Assembly (NCBI GenBank): GCA_031426915.1
Contig: JASJPB010000017.1
Coordinates: 1 to 64,000 of the forward strand
Direction: 5' to 3'
Length of the DNA: 64,000 nucleotides
Origin: Sulfurimicrobium sp031426915
GTDB lineage: Bacteria; Pseudomonadota; Gammaproteobacteria; Burkholderiales; Sulfuricellaceae
The translations under genes and the position numbers were made by a program. Every line of letters starts with the position of its first letter. The first letter of the stretch is position 1. Below, piece after piece: positions 34,461 to 43,549 of this stretch. The notes below the pieces were generated by a model, which had not been told where the DNA came from, did no database searches, and worked only from the letters and a program-made list of their open reading frames with translations.

Positions 34461-34517
34461 CCACACCGCAGACAATCGCTATAAAGGCATGAACATCAGG
34501 ATGGCCAATTAGTCCCC

Positions 34518-35255
34518 ATGAAAGCCGAAGTCGCCCCCGACAGCAGCAATTACACCATTCATTCCAGGATCGAGATTCTCCATATCCTGCGCGCCATCCA
34601 GCAAAAAAACGAACTCGTTACTGTCTATTTCAACCAAGAAAAAGACTTTATTCTAACTTCCATCCTTGGCGTGGATACGAATCAGGACGGCTTGCTGGTT
34701 CTCGATTATGGCTCCGACGAAGGCCGCAACAAACAGATACTGGGCAGTGACAGAATTACCCTTGTCACAACACAGGAGCACGTCAAGGTGCAATTCACAA
34801 TGGAAAGCATCGAAAGAACCGAATATCTTGGACGCCCCGCCTTCAAGGGCAACATTCCAGACAAACTAATGAAGTTGCAACGGCGCGAGTATTACCGCAT
34901 TTTCACTCCGATGGTCAACAGCATAAAATGTGTCGTGACAAGGCCTGGAGGGGGCGGGTTCGAGGCCGTTATCTCCAACATTGGCCTGGGTGGCATCGCC
35001 ATCACCAACTACCAGAATCAGGTCAGACTTAATATCGGCGACAGGTTTAGCGATTGTCGCATCGCGCTGCCGGGAATCGGCTCCATCAGCCCCGGGATGG
35101 AAATCCGCAGCGAACATGAAATCACCCTCAAGAGCGGGGCAAAAATCCGCCGCGCCGGCTGCATGTTTATTGACCTACCAACCATGCAACAAACCATGAT
35201 TCAGCGTTACATCATCAGGCTTGAACGCGAACGTCTCAGCAAGCTGGCGCAGTAG
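34518..35255 (+). CDS. YcgR-like flagellar brake / PilZ-domain c-di-GMP effector
   Basis: A 245-aa protein with an N-terminal YcgR domain (about 10-115) and a C-terminal PilZ domain (about 118-240). The first c-di-GMP motif RRxxxR is intact (Arg122, Arg123, Arg127 in QRREYYRI). The second, usually D/N-x-S-x-x-G, is N-I-G-L-G-G at 154-159, so the serine is replaced by glycine. In enterobacteria YcgR slows the flagellar motor. No flagellar gene is in the window; pilus genes are. It may act on motility through either system. Confidence 0.85.
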   Translation: MKAEVAPDSSNYTIHSRIEILHILRAIQQKNELVTVYFNQEKDFILTSILGVDTNQDGLLVLDYGSDEGRNKQILGSDRITLVTTQEHVKVQFTMESIERTEYLGRPAFKGNIPDKLMKLQRREYYRIFTPMVNSIKCVVTRPGGGGFEAVISNIGLGGIAITNYQNQVRLNIGDRFSDCRIALPGIGSISPGMEIRSEHEITLKSGAKIRRAGCMFIDLPTMQQTMIQRYIIRLERERLSKLAQ

Positions 35256-35279
35256 CAGGGAATCCATCGCTCTGGATTT

Positions 35280-36284
<1,005 letters not shown>

Positions 36285-36459
36285 GATCAAGGATTCCGAT
36301 TCAAGGTCACGGGCAAGCCCAAAACTTATTTTAAACTGTAAAAATTCACTATTAGCAGGAACTAATTTACCACCACACCGCTCTGAGATTGCAGACGATC
36401 TCATATCGTCTCCCGCTTCTCCTCCCTGAGCGGGCGCCTTAATGCTAGTTAAGGCTTCT

Positions 36460-36497
36460 GCCCCCGGTTTTATTCCCCTTTAACCGGGGGCTTTTTC
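36460..36497. terminator. Strong GC hairpin at the end of engB
   Basis: GCCCCCGGTT (36460-36469) and AACCGGGGGC (36482-36491) form a 10-bp stem with a 12-base loop. The engB stop codon lies at the loop/stem edge. The T-rich tail (TTTTTCTTT) is on the plus-strand side, whereas engB and hemB run on the minus strand. A second dyad, GCCTTAA/TTAAGGC, lies at 36436-36455. It may work as an attenuating stem between engB and hemB; a classic terminator would face the other way. Confidence 0.4.
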
Positions 36498-37085
36498 TTT
36501 CAACCATCCGCCGATTACCCGCTCTGCCTCTTCCATGCCCTGATGCTTGGGACTGGAGAACAACTGTGCGGTGGCGCCGGGGTAAATCCGCGCCAATTCC
36601 AGCTCTACTGTACGCAGAGCCGCCAGAGCCTGCTGACGGTTCAATTTGTCGGCCTTGGTCAACAGCACGTGAACCGGATTGCCAGTGGACTGGAACCAAC
36701 TCAGCATCTGCAGATCCAGATCGGTGAGAGGGCGACGCACATCCATGATCAGCACCAGACCGCGCAACGATGAGCGGGTTTGCAAATAAGTGCTTAATAC
36801 CGACTTCCAGTGAACCCGGATCTTTTCCGGCACGGCAGCATAACCATAGCCGGGCAGATCCACCAGATAACGGTCTTCACCAAGAGCGAAGAAATTGATC
36901 AACTGGGTACGCCCCGGCGTTTTGCTGACGAAAGCAAGGCGGGTTCTATTTGCCAAGGTGTTGATTGCGCTTGATTTACCAGAATTCGAGCGGCCCGCGA
37001 AAGCCACCTCCATGCCGAACGGTGGCGGCAGATCTTTCAGATCATGGGCAGAAATATAAAACTGGGCGTGTTGAAGTAAGGACAT
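36480..37085 (-). CDS. engB: Ribosome biogenesis GTPase EngB/YsxC
   Basis: Essential small GTPase that helps assemble the large ribosomal subunit. P-loop GRSNSGKSSAIN (near residue 32), switch/G3 DLPGYGYA, G4 TKADK and G5-like SSPKHQG. The ATG at 37085 (MSLLQHAQFYIS) gives 201 aa. It is divergent from the cytochrome c4 gene and has a good promoter (37126-37153). Confidence 0.96.
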   Translation of the reverse strand: MSLLQHAQFYISAHDLKDLPPPFGMEVAFAGRSNSGKSSAINTLANRTRLAFVSKTPGRTQLINFFALGEDRYLVDLPGYGYAAVPEKIRVHWKSVLSTYLQTRSSLRGLVLIMDVRRPLTDLDLQMLSWFQSTGNPVHVLLTKADKLNRQQALAALRTVELELARIYPGATAQLFSSPKHQGMEEAERVIGGWLKEKAPG

Positions 37086-37125
37086 GGAAAAAATTTCATT
37101 CAAAGTAGCATGATAGCTTAGTCTT

Positions 37126-37153
37126 AGTATAGAATTGCCGTTTTTTAAGTCAA
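37126..37153 (-). promoter_or_regulatory. Sigma-70 promoter of engB
   Basis: On the minus strand TTGACT (37148-37153) and TATACT (37126-37131) are 16 bases apart, placing transcription start near 37119, about 35 bases before the engB ATG. The gap to the divergent cytochrome c4 gene is 91 bp. Confidence 0.6.
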
Positions 37154-37176
37154 AAGTACTGTCAAGGAGTTGAGCA

Positions 37177-37797
37177 ATGAAACAAACCATGGCGATGGTG
37201 GCGATAGCGGGAGTGATGGCCGCATCTTCAGCGCTGGCGGAAACTGCCGCCAAGGGTGATCCTGCCAAGGCGCAACAAATCGCGACCACGGTATGCGTCG
37301 CTTGTCACAATGCCGATGGTAACAGCACCGCGCCCGCCAATCCAAAACTGGCTGGCCAGCACCCGGAATACCTCAACAAGCAGCTGACCAACTTCAAATC
37401 CGGCGAACGCAAGAGCGCCATCATGGCCGGCATGGTTGCGGCACTGTCGCCGGAAGACATGAAAAATCTGGGCGCCTACTTCGGCGGGAATAAGCCAGCC
37501 GCTGGCACTGCCAATGACAAGAATCTGGTCGCTCTGGGTCAGAAGATTTACAAGGGCGGCAACCAGTCCAGCGGCGTGCCGGCTTGCACCTCTTGCCATG
37601 GCCCGAACGGCGCTGGCATTCCTGTTCAGTTCCCACGCCTGGGCGGCCAGCATGCTGAATACACCCTGGCACAGTTGACTCTCTTCCGTAGCGGCGAACG
37701 CGCCAACGATGCCGCCAAGATGATGCGCACCATTGCCGCCAAAATGACCGATCAGGAAATGAAGGCTGTGGCAGAATACATTTCCGGCCTTAACTAA
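37177..37797 (+). CDS. Diheme cytochrome c4
   Basis: Periplasmic or membrane-attached electron carrier of 206 aa with two homologous cytochrome domains. The signal peptide ends near SSALAE (residue 22). Heme sites are CVACH (40-44) and CTSCH (137-141); each domain has the NPKLAGQHPEYL / FPRLGGQHAEYT repeat and a distal Met (KSAIMAGM, AAKMMRTIAAKM). c4 proteins pass electrons to cbb3 oxidase or other terminal enzymes. It ends with a strong terminator, yet the cytochrome-maturation genes follow directly. Confidence 0.95.
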   Translation: MKQTMAMVAIAGVMAASSALAETAAKGDPAKAQQIATTVCVACHNADGNSTAPANPKLAGQHPEYLNKQLTNFKSGERKSAIMAGMVAALSPEDMKNLGAYFGGNKPAAGTANDKNLVALGQKIYKGGNQSSGVPACTSCHGPNGAGIPVQFPRLGGQHAEYTLAQLTLFRSGERANDAAKMMRTIAAKMTDQEMKAVAEYISGLN

Positions 37798-37819
37798 AAT
37801 ACCGCTGGCAACAGCCAAT

Positions 37820-37850
37820 AAAAAGGGTGACGAAATCGTCACCCTTTTTT
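37820..37850 (+). terminator. Rho-independent terminator after cytochrome c4
   Basis: AAAAAGGGTGACGA and TCGTCACCCTTTTTT form a long, perfectly paired stem with a T6 tail, 22 bases after the stop codon. The TTG that opens the longest resB frame lies inside its tail, which argues for the later resB start. Confidence 0.93.
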
Positions 37851-37878
37851 GTCCGTGCCAGCTTACTGTGATAACACC

Positions 37879-39927
37879 GTGACCAATCCAAGCCCTTTTC
37901 ATCGCCGCCTGACCCAGGACATATACGAACTCCTGAGCTCGATGCGGCTTGCCATCAGCCTGCTCACCGTGCTGGCGATCGCTTCGATAATCGGCACTGT
38001 TCTCAAGCAAAGCGAACCCTACCCGAACTACGTCATCCAGCTTGGCCAATTCTGGTTCCAGGCTTTCGAACTGCTCGGCCTCTATGATGTTTACCATTCA
38101 GGCTGGTTCCTGACCATTCTGGCGTTTCTGATTCTCTCCACCAGTATGTGCATTTACCGCAACACACCGCTGATGCTGCGCGAAATGCGCTCATTTCGGG
38201 AGCACGCAACGGAAACCTCGTTACGTGCCTTCTCGCACCAGCAGGAATATGCCAGCACCTTGCCGCTGGATACGCTAAAAAGCCGTATTGCCGGATATCT
38301 TCACGGCCAGGGCTTCCGCGCAAAAACAGGCGCCACCACAGAAAACGGGGATGTGCTTATCGCCGCCAAGGCTGGAAGCCACCACCGCCTCGGCTACATG
38401 CTCACCCACAGCGCGATTGTCGTGATTTGCCTGGGCGGGCTGATTGACGGCAACATTCCGCTCAAGGCCCAGCAGATGCTTGGCTGGAAAAAAATCGAGA
38501 CCCGTGACATCCCGCAAAGCGAAGTCCCCGCAACCAGCCGCCTCACGCCAGCCAACCTTTCTTTCCGCGGCGGCGTGACAATTCCCGAAGGAGCCGGCGC
38601 CGATGTGATCTTCCTCAACGTGGCCGACGGCTACCTGGTGCAAGACCTGCCTTTCGACATCATGCTGAAAAAATTCCGTGTCGAGCATTACCCCACCGGC
38701 CAGCCAAAATCATTCGAGAGCGATATCACCCTTATCGACAAGGCCACCCAAGAGACGGTTTCCCATACCATCAGCGTCAACCACCCACTGATTTACAAGG
38801 GCGTTGCCATTTACCAGGCCAGCTTTGGTGACGGAGGAACCAAGCTGACAATGAATGGATGGAATTTGTTTAGCCCGTCCCACGAATCTTTCACCATGCA
38901 GGGTGTGGTTAAACAGGGCACGCAACTTGGTAACGGCGAGGCAACTTACACTGTGGAATTCACCGAATTCCGCAAATTCAACATCGAGAATTTTGCCGGC
39001 GAAAACGGTGATGCCACGGGTGGCTGGCAGAACCTGCTCAAGTACATGAAAACCGGCAGCAACAAAGTTACTAGGAAGGACCTGCGCAACGTCGGGCCGA
39101 GCTTCCAGTACAAGATCCGTGATGCCCAGGGCCAGGCGCTGGAATATTTCAACTACATGCTGCCGATCCAGCTCGAAGACCACTGGTACCTGCTATCCGG
39201 CATGCGTAGCGCACCCAACGAGCCATTCCGCTATATCCGCATACCTCTCGACGGGCAAAATTCGATTGACGGGTTCATGCGCTTGCGCGCCGTGCTGCTG
39301 GACAAACAGACGCACCCTGAAATCGCGCGCCGCTTTGCGGAATTTGCCGTTCAAGGCGAGCAGATCAGTGGCCCCATGCTAGGCAAGCTGGTGGAAAGTA
39401 CGGCAAAGGTATTGGATGTCTTTGCCAGCGGTGGCTACGAGGCCATGGCCAAGTTTATCGAAAAATCAGTGCCCGCAGCGGAACAGGAAAAGGCCGCCCA
39501 GACCTACATCAAAATACTCGAAAGCGCCGCCGTATCAGCCTACCGCATTGCCCAAACCCGCGCCAATCTACCTGTCACCATGGACGACAACAGCATGCGC
39601 TTCGTGCGCGACAGCATGAACACGGTTAGCGACCTGTTCACCTACGGCGCACCTGTTTATCTCCAGCTGTCGGAATTCGACGAAGTGATGGCGAGCGGCC
39701 TGCAGCTCACCCGCTCGCCGGGCCAAAATATTGTCTATGGCGGTTCGGCATTACTGGTGCTGGGTGTGTTTTTCATGTTTTACGTCAGGGAACGCCGCGT
39801 CTGGCTGCTGGTCAAACCCCAGCTTGGGACCATATTGTTCGCCATGTCCACCAATCGAAAGACGATGGATTTTGAAAAAGAATTCAGTCGCCACAAAGAA
39901 CAACTGACGCTGCTGCTAAAGGAATAA
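37879..39927 (+). CDS. resB: System II cytochrome c biogenesis protein ResB/Ccs1
   Basis: Part of the heme handling and ligation complex with CcsA. Four membrane segments: two near the N-terminus (LLTVLAIASIIGTVL; LTILAFLILSTSMCIY), one near 170-190 (YMLTHSAIVVICLGGLIDG) and one near 610-630, with a large periplasmic domain of about 400 residues between the last two. GTG at 37879 gives 682 aa; the frame opens at a TTG at 37849 inside the upstream terminator, so the GTG is preferred, though no good ribosome site is seen. Followed four bases later by ccsA. Confidence 0.92.
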   Translation: MTNPSPFHRRLTQDIYELLSSMRLAISLLTVLAIASIIGTVLKQSEPYPNYVIQLGQFWFQAFELLGLYDVYHSGWFLTILAFLILSTSMCIYRNTPLMLREMRSFREHATETSLRAFSHQQEYASTLPLDTLKSRIAGYLHGQGFRAKTGATTENGDVLIAAKAGSHHRLGYMLTHSAIVVICLGGLIDGNIPLKAQQMLGWKKIETRDIPQSEVPATSRLTPANLSFRGGVTIPEGAGADVIFLNVADGYLVQDLPFDIMLKKFRVEHYPTGQPKSFESDITLIDKATQETVSHTISVNHPLIYKGVAIYQASFGDGGTKLTMNGWNLFSPSHESFTMQGVVKQGTQLGNGEATYTVEFTEFRKFNIENFAGENGDATGGWQNLLKYMKTGSNKVTRKDLRNVGPSFQYKIRDAQGQALEYFNYMLPIQLEDHWYLLSGMRSAPNEPFRYIRIPLDGQNSIDGFMRLRAVLLDKQTHPEIARRFAEFAVQGEQISGPMLGKLVESTAKVLDVFASGGYEAMAKFIEKSVPAAEQEKAAQTYIKILESAAVSAYRIAQTRANLPVTMDDNSMRFVRDSMNTVSDLFTYGAPVYLQLSEFDEVMASGLQLTRSPGQNIVYGGSALLVLGVFFMFYVRERRVWLLVKPQLGTILFAMSTNRKTMDFEKEFSRHKEQLTLLLKE

Positions 39928-39931
39928 ACTC

Positions 39932-41077
39932 ATGGAACTGACTCAAGACTATAGTGCTCGTCCACCATTCATAAAAACCCTGTCCTGGTTCGACTGGCTG
40001 TACGCAGTTATTTTAGTCGCCAGCGGCATTTACGCCTTCAATCTGTACGGCAATTACATGGACGCCTACGAAAAGGGCATCCTGATCCTCGCCACCGCCG
40101 GACTGATTTCCCAGGGCTGGTTCTGGAAACCATTCCGCATCCTGTTGCTGGTAGTGGCCGGCTTGAGTCTGTTTGGTATCAGCCAGTACCACGGGCAGCT
40201 GGGCCGCGCGGAACAGACATTCTTCCTCAAGTTTTTCTTTGGTAGCCAGACGGCGATCATGTGGATGAGCGCGCTGTTCGTGATCGCAACCGGCAGCTAC
40301 TGGCTGGCGCTGCTGAGCCGCTCTGAATTTACCGCCAAGGTTTCAGGTGCCATCACCTGGAGCGCGGTGGTCATGGGGCTGGTTGGTTTGATGACGCGCT
40401 GGTACGAGTCCTATCTGATCAGTCCCGATGTCGGGCACATCCCTCTCAGCAACTTGTACGAAGTGTTCATCCTGTTCTCAATTCTGACCGCGCTGCTTTA
40501 TCTCTACTACGAGCAGCATTACCAGAATCGCCAACTCGGCGCTTTCGTGCTGCTGGTCATCAGTGCCGCGGTAGGCTTCCTGTTGTGGTACACCTTTGAC
40601 CGCCAGGCCCATGAAATCCAGCCACTGGTGCCGGCGCTGCAGTCTTACTGGATGAAAATCCACGTACCCGCGAATTTCATCGGCTATGGAGCATTCGCAC
40701 TGGCAGCCATGGTTGGGGTGGCATACCTTCTGTCCAGCAAGGGCATTCTGACCAACCGCCTGCCAGCACAGGACATGCTCGATGACCTGATGTACAAATC
40801 GATCGCCATCGGCTTTGCCTTCTTCACCATCGCCACCATACTCGGCGCCATGTGGGCAGCGGAAGCCTGGGGCGGCTACTGGTCCTGGGACCCCAAGGAA
40901 ACCTGGGCCCTTATTGTGTGGCTGAACTACGCCGCTTGGCTGCACCTGCGCCTGGTAAAAGGTCTGCGCGGCCCAATGCTGGCATGGTGGGCAGTAATCG
41001 GACTACTCGTAACGGCATTCGCCTTCCTCGGCGTCAACATGTTCCTTTCCGGGTTGCACTCCTATGGCACGCTATAA
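39932..41077 (+). CDS. ccsA: System II cytochrome c biogenesis protein CcsA/ResC
   Basis: Membrane heme-ligation protein of 381 aa with about eight membrane segments. The heme-presenting tryptophan-rich motif WGGYWSWDPKETW lies near residues 312-324, flanked by conserved His in KIHVPANFIGYG and LHSYG. It forms the cytochrome c synthetase with ResB and serves the cytochromes encoded on both sides. Coupled to resB by a four-base gap. Confidence 0.95.
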   Translation: MELTQDYSARPPFIKTLSWFDWLYAVILVASGIYAFNLYGNYMDAYEKGILILATAGLISQGWFWKPFRILLLVVAGLSLFGISQYHGQLGRAEQTFFLKFFFGSQTAIMWMSALFVIATGSYWLALLSRSEFTAKVSGAITWSAVVMGLVGLMTRWYESYLISPDVGHIPLSNLYEVFILFSILTALLYLYYEQHYQNRQLGAFVLLVISAAVGFLLWYTFDRQAHEIQPLVPALQSYWMKIHVPANFIGYGAFALAAMVGVAYLLSSKGILTNRLPAQDMLDDLMYKSIAIGFAFFTIATILGAMWAAEAWGGYWSWDPKETWALIVWLNYAAWLHLRLVKGLRGPMLAWWAVIGLLVTAFAFLGVNMFLSGLHSYGTL

Positions 41078-41135
41078 CATTGACGAAAATCAGTTATAAT
41101 TCATGCTTGTTTAAGAGTTTTCCTTGGAGTATGGA

Positions 41136-41744
41136 GTGAAACGGATATTTGTTGTGGTTGCGGCCGGGCTAATGATTCCCGCCATCGCCATGGCCGCACC
41201 GGGAGCGGCCGCCCCCAAAGCAGTTACCCAGTTATGCGCGACCTGCCATGGCCCGGACGGCAACGGCACCACCCCCCCTAATCCTGACTTCCCAAAACTT
41301 GCAGGATCGCAGCCTGAATATCTGAGTAAACAGCTCAAGGACTTCAAGTCTGGCAAGCGCAAGAACGAAATCATGAACGCCATGGTAGCCGCCCTGACAC
41401 CCGAGGACATTCAGGCAATCTCGAATTATTACAGCACACAGAAAGCCGTGCCGGGTACCGTCAAAGCACCTGACCGACTACCTGCTGGCCAGAAAATGCA
41501 CCTGGACGGCAACGTGGAATCCGGCGTGCCATCGTGCGCCGGTTGCCATGAAGCCAATGCAGGTGGCTACAAGCAGTTTCCCCGCCTGGCTGGGCAGCAC
41601 AGCGAATACATTTATCAGCAGCTGAAAAAATTCCAGACCGGCGAACGCGACAACGACAAGGGTTTATCCATGCAGTCGGTCGCGGCAAAAATGAGCGAGG
41701 CTGAAATGCTGGCCGTCGCAGAATATCTCACCAGCTTAAAGTAA
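41136..41744 (+). CDS. Second diheme cytochrome c4-like protein
   Basis: Exported diheme cytochrome of 202 aa. The signal peptide ends near AIAMAAP (residue 21). Heme sites are CATCH (34-38) and CAGCH (134-138), with repeats FPKLAGSQPEYL and FPRLAGQHSEYI. It resembles the c4 upstream of resB but is clearly diverged. I chose GTG at 41136 because GGAG lies six to nine bases upstream and the signal peptide then starts MKRIFVVV; a TTG at 41124 would add four residues. Confidence 0.92.
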   Translation: MKRIFVVVAAGLMIPAIAMAAPGAAAPKAVTQLCATCHGPDGNGTTPPNPDFPKLAGSQPEYLSKQLKDFKSGKRKNEIMNAMVAALTPEDIQAISNYYSTQKAVPGTVKAPDRLPAGQKMHLDGNVESGVPSCAGCHEANAGGYKQFPRLAGQHSEYIYQQLKKFQTGERDNDKGLSMQSVAAKMSEAEMLAVAEYLTSLK

Positions 41745-41765
41745 GGCGTTCCGGAGGCGTTCCAC

Positions 41766-42458
41766 ATGTTCGTCAAAATTTCCCTCGCATTTTTCATTTC
41801 CCTCGTTTCCCTTGCTGCGCACGCCGCTGTGCCACAACAGCCGAAAGCACCCGGCATAGAGTCCGGAAGTTACATCTGGAACGAACAAACTGGTGAAAAA
41901 CTGGAAATCCTCAAGCTCAAGGGTGATATCGAACGCGGAAAACTTGCCTACAGGGTGTGCCAGGGCTGCCACAAAACAGACGGTTCCGGACGCGCTGACG
42001 GTACCTATCCGCAATTAGCCGGGCAGCACGCATCGGTTTTAATCAAACAGATGGCCGACGTGCGGGAAGGACGCCGGGAGAATCCCAAGATGTTCCCATT
42101 TGCCGGGAAGCACGCTCTTGACATGCAGGAAATCGCCGACATCGCAGCCTACCTTCAATCACTGCCGCTACCTGCCGGCAACGGCAAAGGCCCCGGTGTT
42201 GGCCTGGAACGCGGCAAGGAGTTGTACCAGAAAGACTGCCAGATTTGTCACGGCAACAACGGCGAGGGTAATGGCAAGAAATACTACCCGCTGGTGGCGG
42301 CCCAGCACTACAAGTACATGGTGCGCCAGTTGCAGGAGATCAGGGATGGCAAACGCCGCAACGCCAATCCCAAGATGGTGAAGGCAGTACAGAATTACGC
42401 CGATGTCGACATCGCGGTTATTGCCGATTACCTGTCACGCCTGCAAGCACTGCAATAA
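41766..42458 (+). CDS. Diheme cytochrome c (c4-related, divergent)
   Basis: Exported protein of 230 aa. The signal peptide ends near AAHAAV (residue 21) and an extra 35-residue segment precedes the first heme. Heme sites are CQGCH (65-69) and CQICH (158-162); the YPQLAGQHASVL and YYPLVAAQHYKYM segments parallel c4. Lysine/arginine content is high, suggesting a basic electron carrier. It follows the second c4 by 21 bp, so the two are one transcript. Its last 41 bases overlap the convergent DsrS-like gene. Confidence 0.9.
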   Translation: MFVKISLAFFISLVSLAAHAAVPQQPKAPGIESGSYIWNEQTGEKLEILKLKGDIERGKLAYRVCQGCHKTDGSGRADGTYPQLAGQHASVLIKQMADVREGRRENPKMFPFAGKHALDMQEIADIAAYLQSLPLPAGNGKGPGVGLERGKELYQKDCQICHGNNGEGNGKKYYPLVAAQHYKYMVRQLQEIRDGKRRNANPKMVKAVQNYADVDIAVIADYLSRLQALQ

Positions 42459-43548
42459 GTGCCACAACCGGCTCCGTAACCGGTTCCAGCTTGCGCCGCA
42501 TCAGGGAACCAATAGCGGTGGTGCGTACCAGAATAGGCGCCACGGTGAATTCTCCCACCTCGGCTAGAACCAGCAGTGCGCGCAGGACGGATAAGCATTC
42601 CGGCACCGCCGCCAGCACGGCGCCGAGTTCGGCATCGCCCCCGGCCAGACGCTGTTCCGCCACCACCACCGCCTCTTGCAGCTCGAGTTCCCGTCCGGCA
42701 TCCAGCTTCAACACGCAAAAGTAGGCGCCGATAGCGCGAAACAGGGCACGCACCACATCCTGGTCCGCCGGGCGCCGCAAAACTTCGTCGCACGCGCGCA
42801 GAAACGTCTGCCCCGATGCCGTCAACACGCGGGTCAACTGCTGCGCATACCGGTTTCCCCCCGCGAGCAAAAATGCCAGCGAGGCTTCCAGTCGTTCACT
42901 GTCGGCATGCGCTTTCATGTCGTCGGGCAGTGCGTCCGGCAGCGCCGCAAGAAATCCCACATAGTAAGTATTGTCGCTCTTGGCGCGGTTCCACAGACGG
43001 TGCAGAGTCTGTTCGCCGATCAGCCCTGGCTGGAGCACGATACGCACGGTATCGATAATGACATGGGGGCTGGTCTCGAACGGGAGATGCTCCACCAGGT
43101 ATTCGGCCAACACCGGACCCATCTTGCCCTCTGCCACACAGCTCCGTTCCAGCATGCGCCGCGCATTGTCTCCGCTCTGCAAACACCACCAGGCGCGCCG
43201 TGCCAGCTCATCGGTAAGCTTGGGGGAATAGGCAACCGATACCACAGCCTCTTCCTCGCCCAGCAGCAAAAGTTTGTCGATATTGTCGCCCGAGTTCTGC
43301 CCCATACGCGTCCAGCGCTGAATAAACAGGGGATAACCGCCGGGCGACCCCAGCGCGTGAGCGGACAGCATCTCCCGTACCAGCCGCAAATACTGCTCCT
43401 TGCGACCAGTGGCATGGAGCGCCACGCGCGCCTCGCCACGCTCGGTCAGGGCATATAGCGTCAAGGCGTTCTCATTGATGCGCACAGCCTGGACTGAGTT
43501 GCTGAGAAGCACATTAAGACGCAGCGCGTCTTCGCTGGAAAGTTCCAT
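42418..43548 (-). CDS. Uncharacterised protein, possibly DsrS-like
   Basis: A soluble, Leu/Ala-rich, mostly helical protein of 376 aa without signal peptide or clear motif. Opening MELSSEDALRLNVLL and its place next to a MoxR ATPase and a VWA protein recall the DsrS proteins of sulfur oxidisers, which have no established function; I hold this only tentatively. No other dsr gene is in the window. It starts two bases after the VWA gene's stop, so it is the last gene of moxR-VWA-this. Its 3' end overlaps the convergent cytochrome gene by 41 bp. Confidence 0.6.
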   Translation of the reverse strand: MELSSEDALRLNVLLSNSVQAVRINENALTLYALTERGEARVALHATGRKEQYLRLVREMLSAHALGSPGGYPLFIQRWTRMGQNSGDNIDKLLLLGEEEAVVSVAYSPKLTDELARRAWWCLQSGDNARRMLERSCVAEGKMGPVLAEYLVEHLPFETSPHVIIDTVRIVLQPGLIGEQTLHRLWNRAKSDNTYYVGFLAALPDALPDDMKAHADSERLEASLAFLLAGGNRYAQQLTRVLTASGQTFLRACDEVLRRPADQDVVRALFRAIGAYFCVLKLDAGRELELQEAVVVAEQRLAGGDAELGAVLAAVPECLSVLRALLVLAEVGEFTVAPILVRTTAIGSLMRRKLEPVTEPVVALIAVLAGVTGNRQ

Positions 43549-43549
43549 A

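Noticed and set aside
37849..37878. Upstream TTG start for resB
   Set aside because: The codon lies in the tail of the cytochrome c4 terminator, so transcripts starting downstream could not include it.
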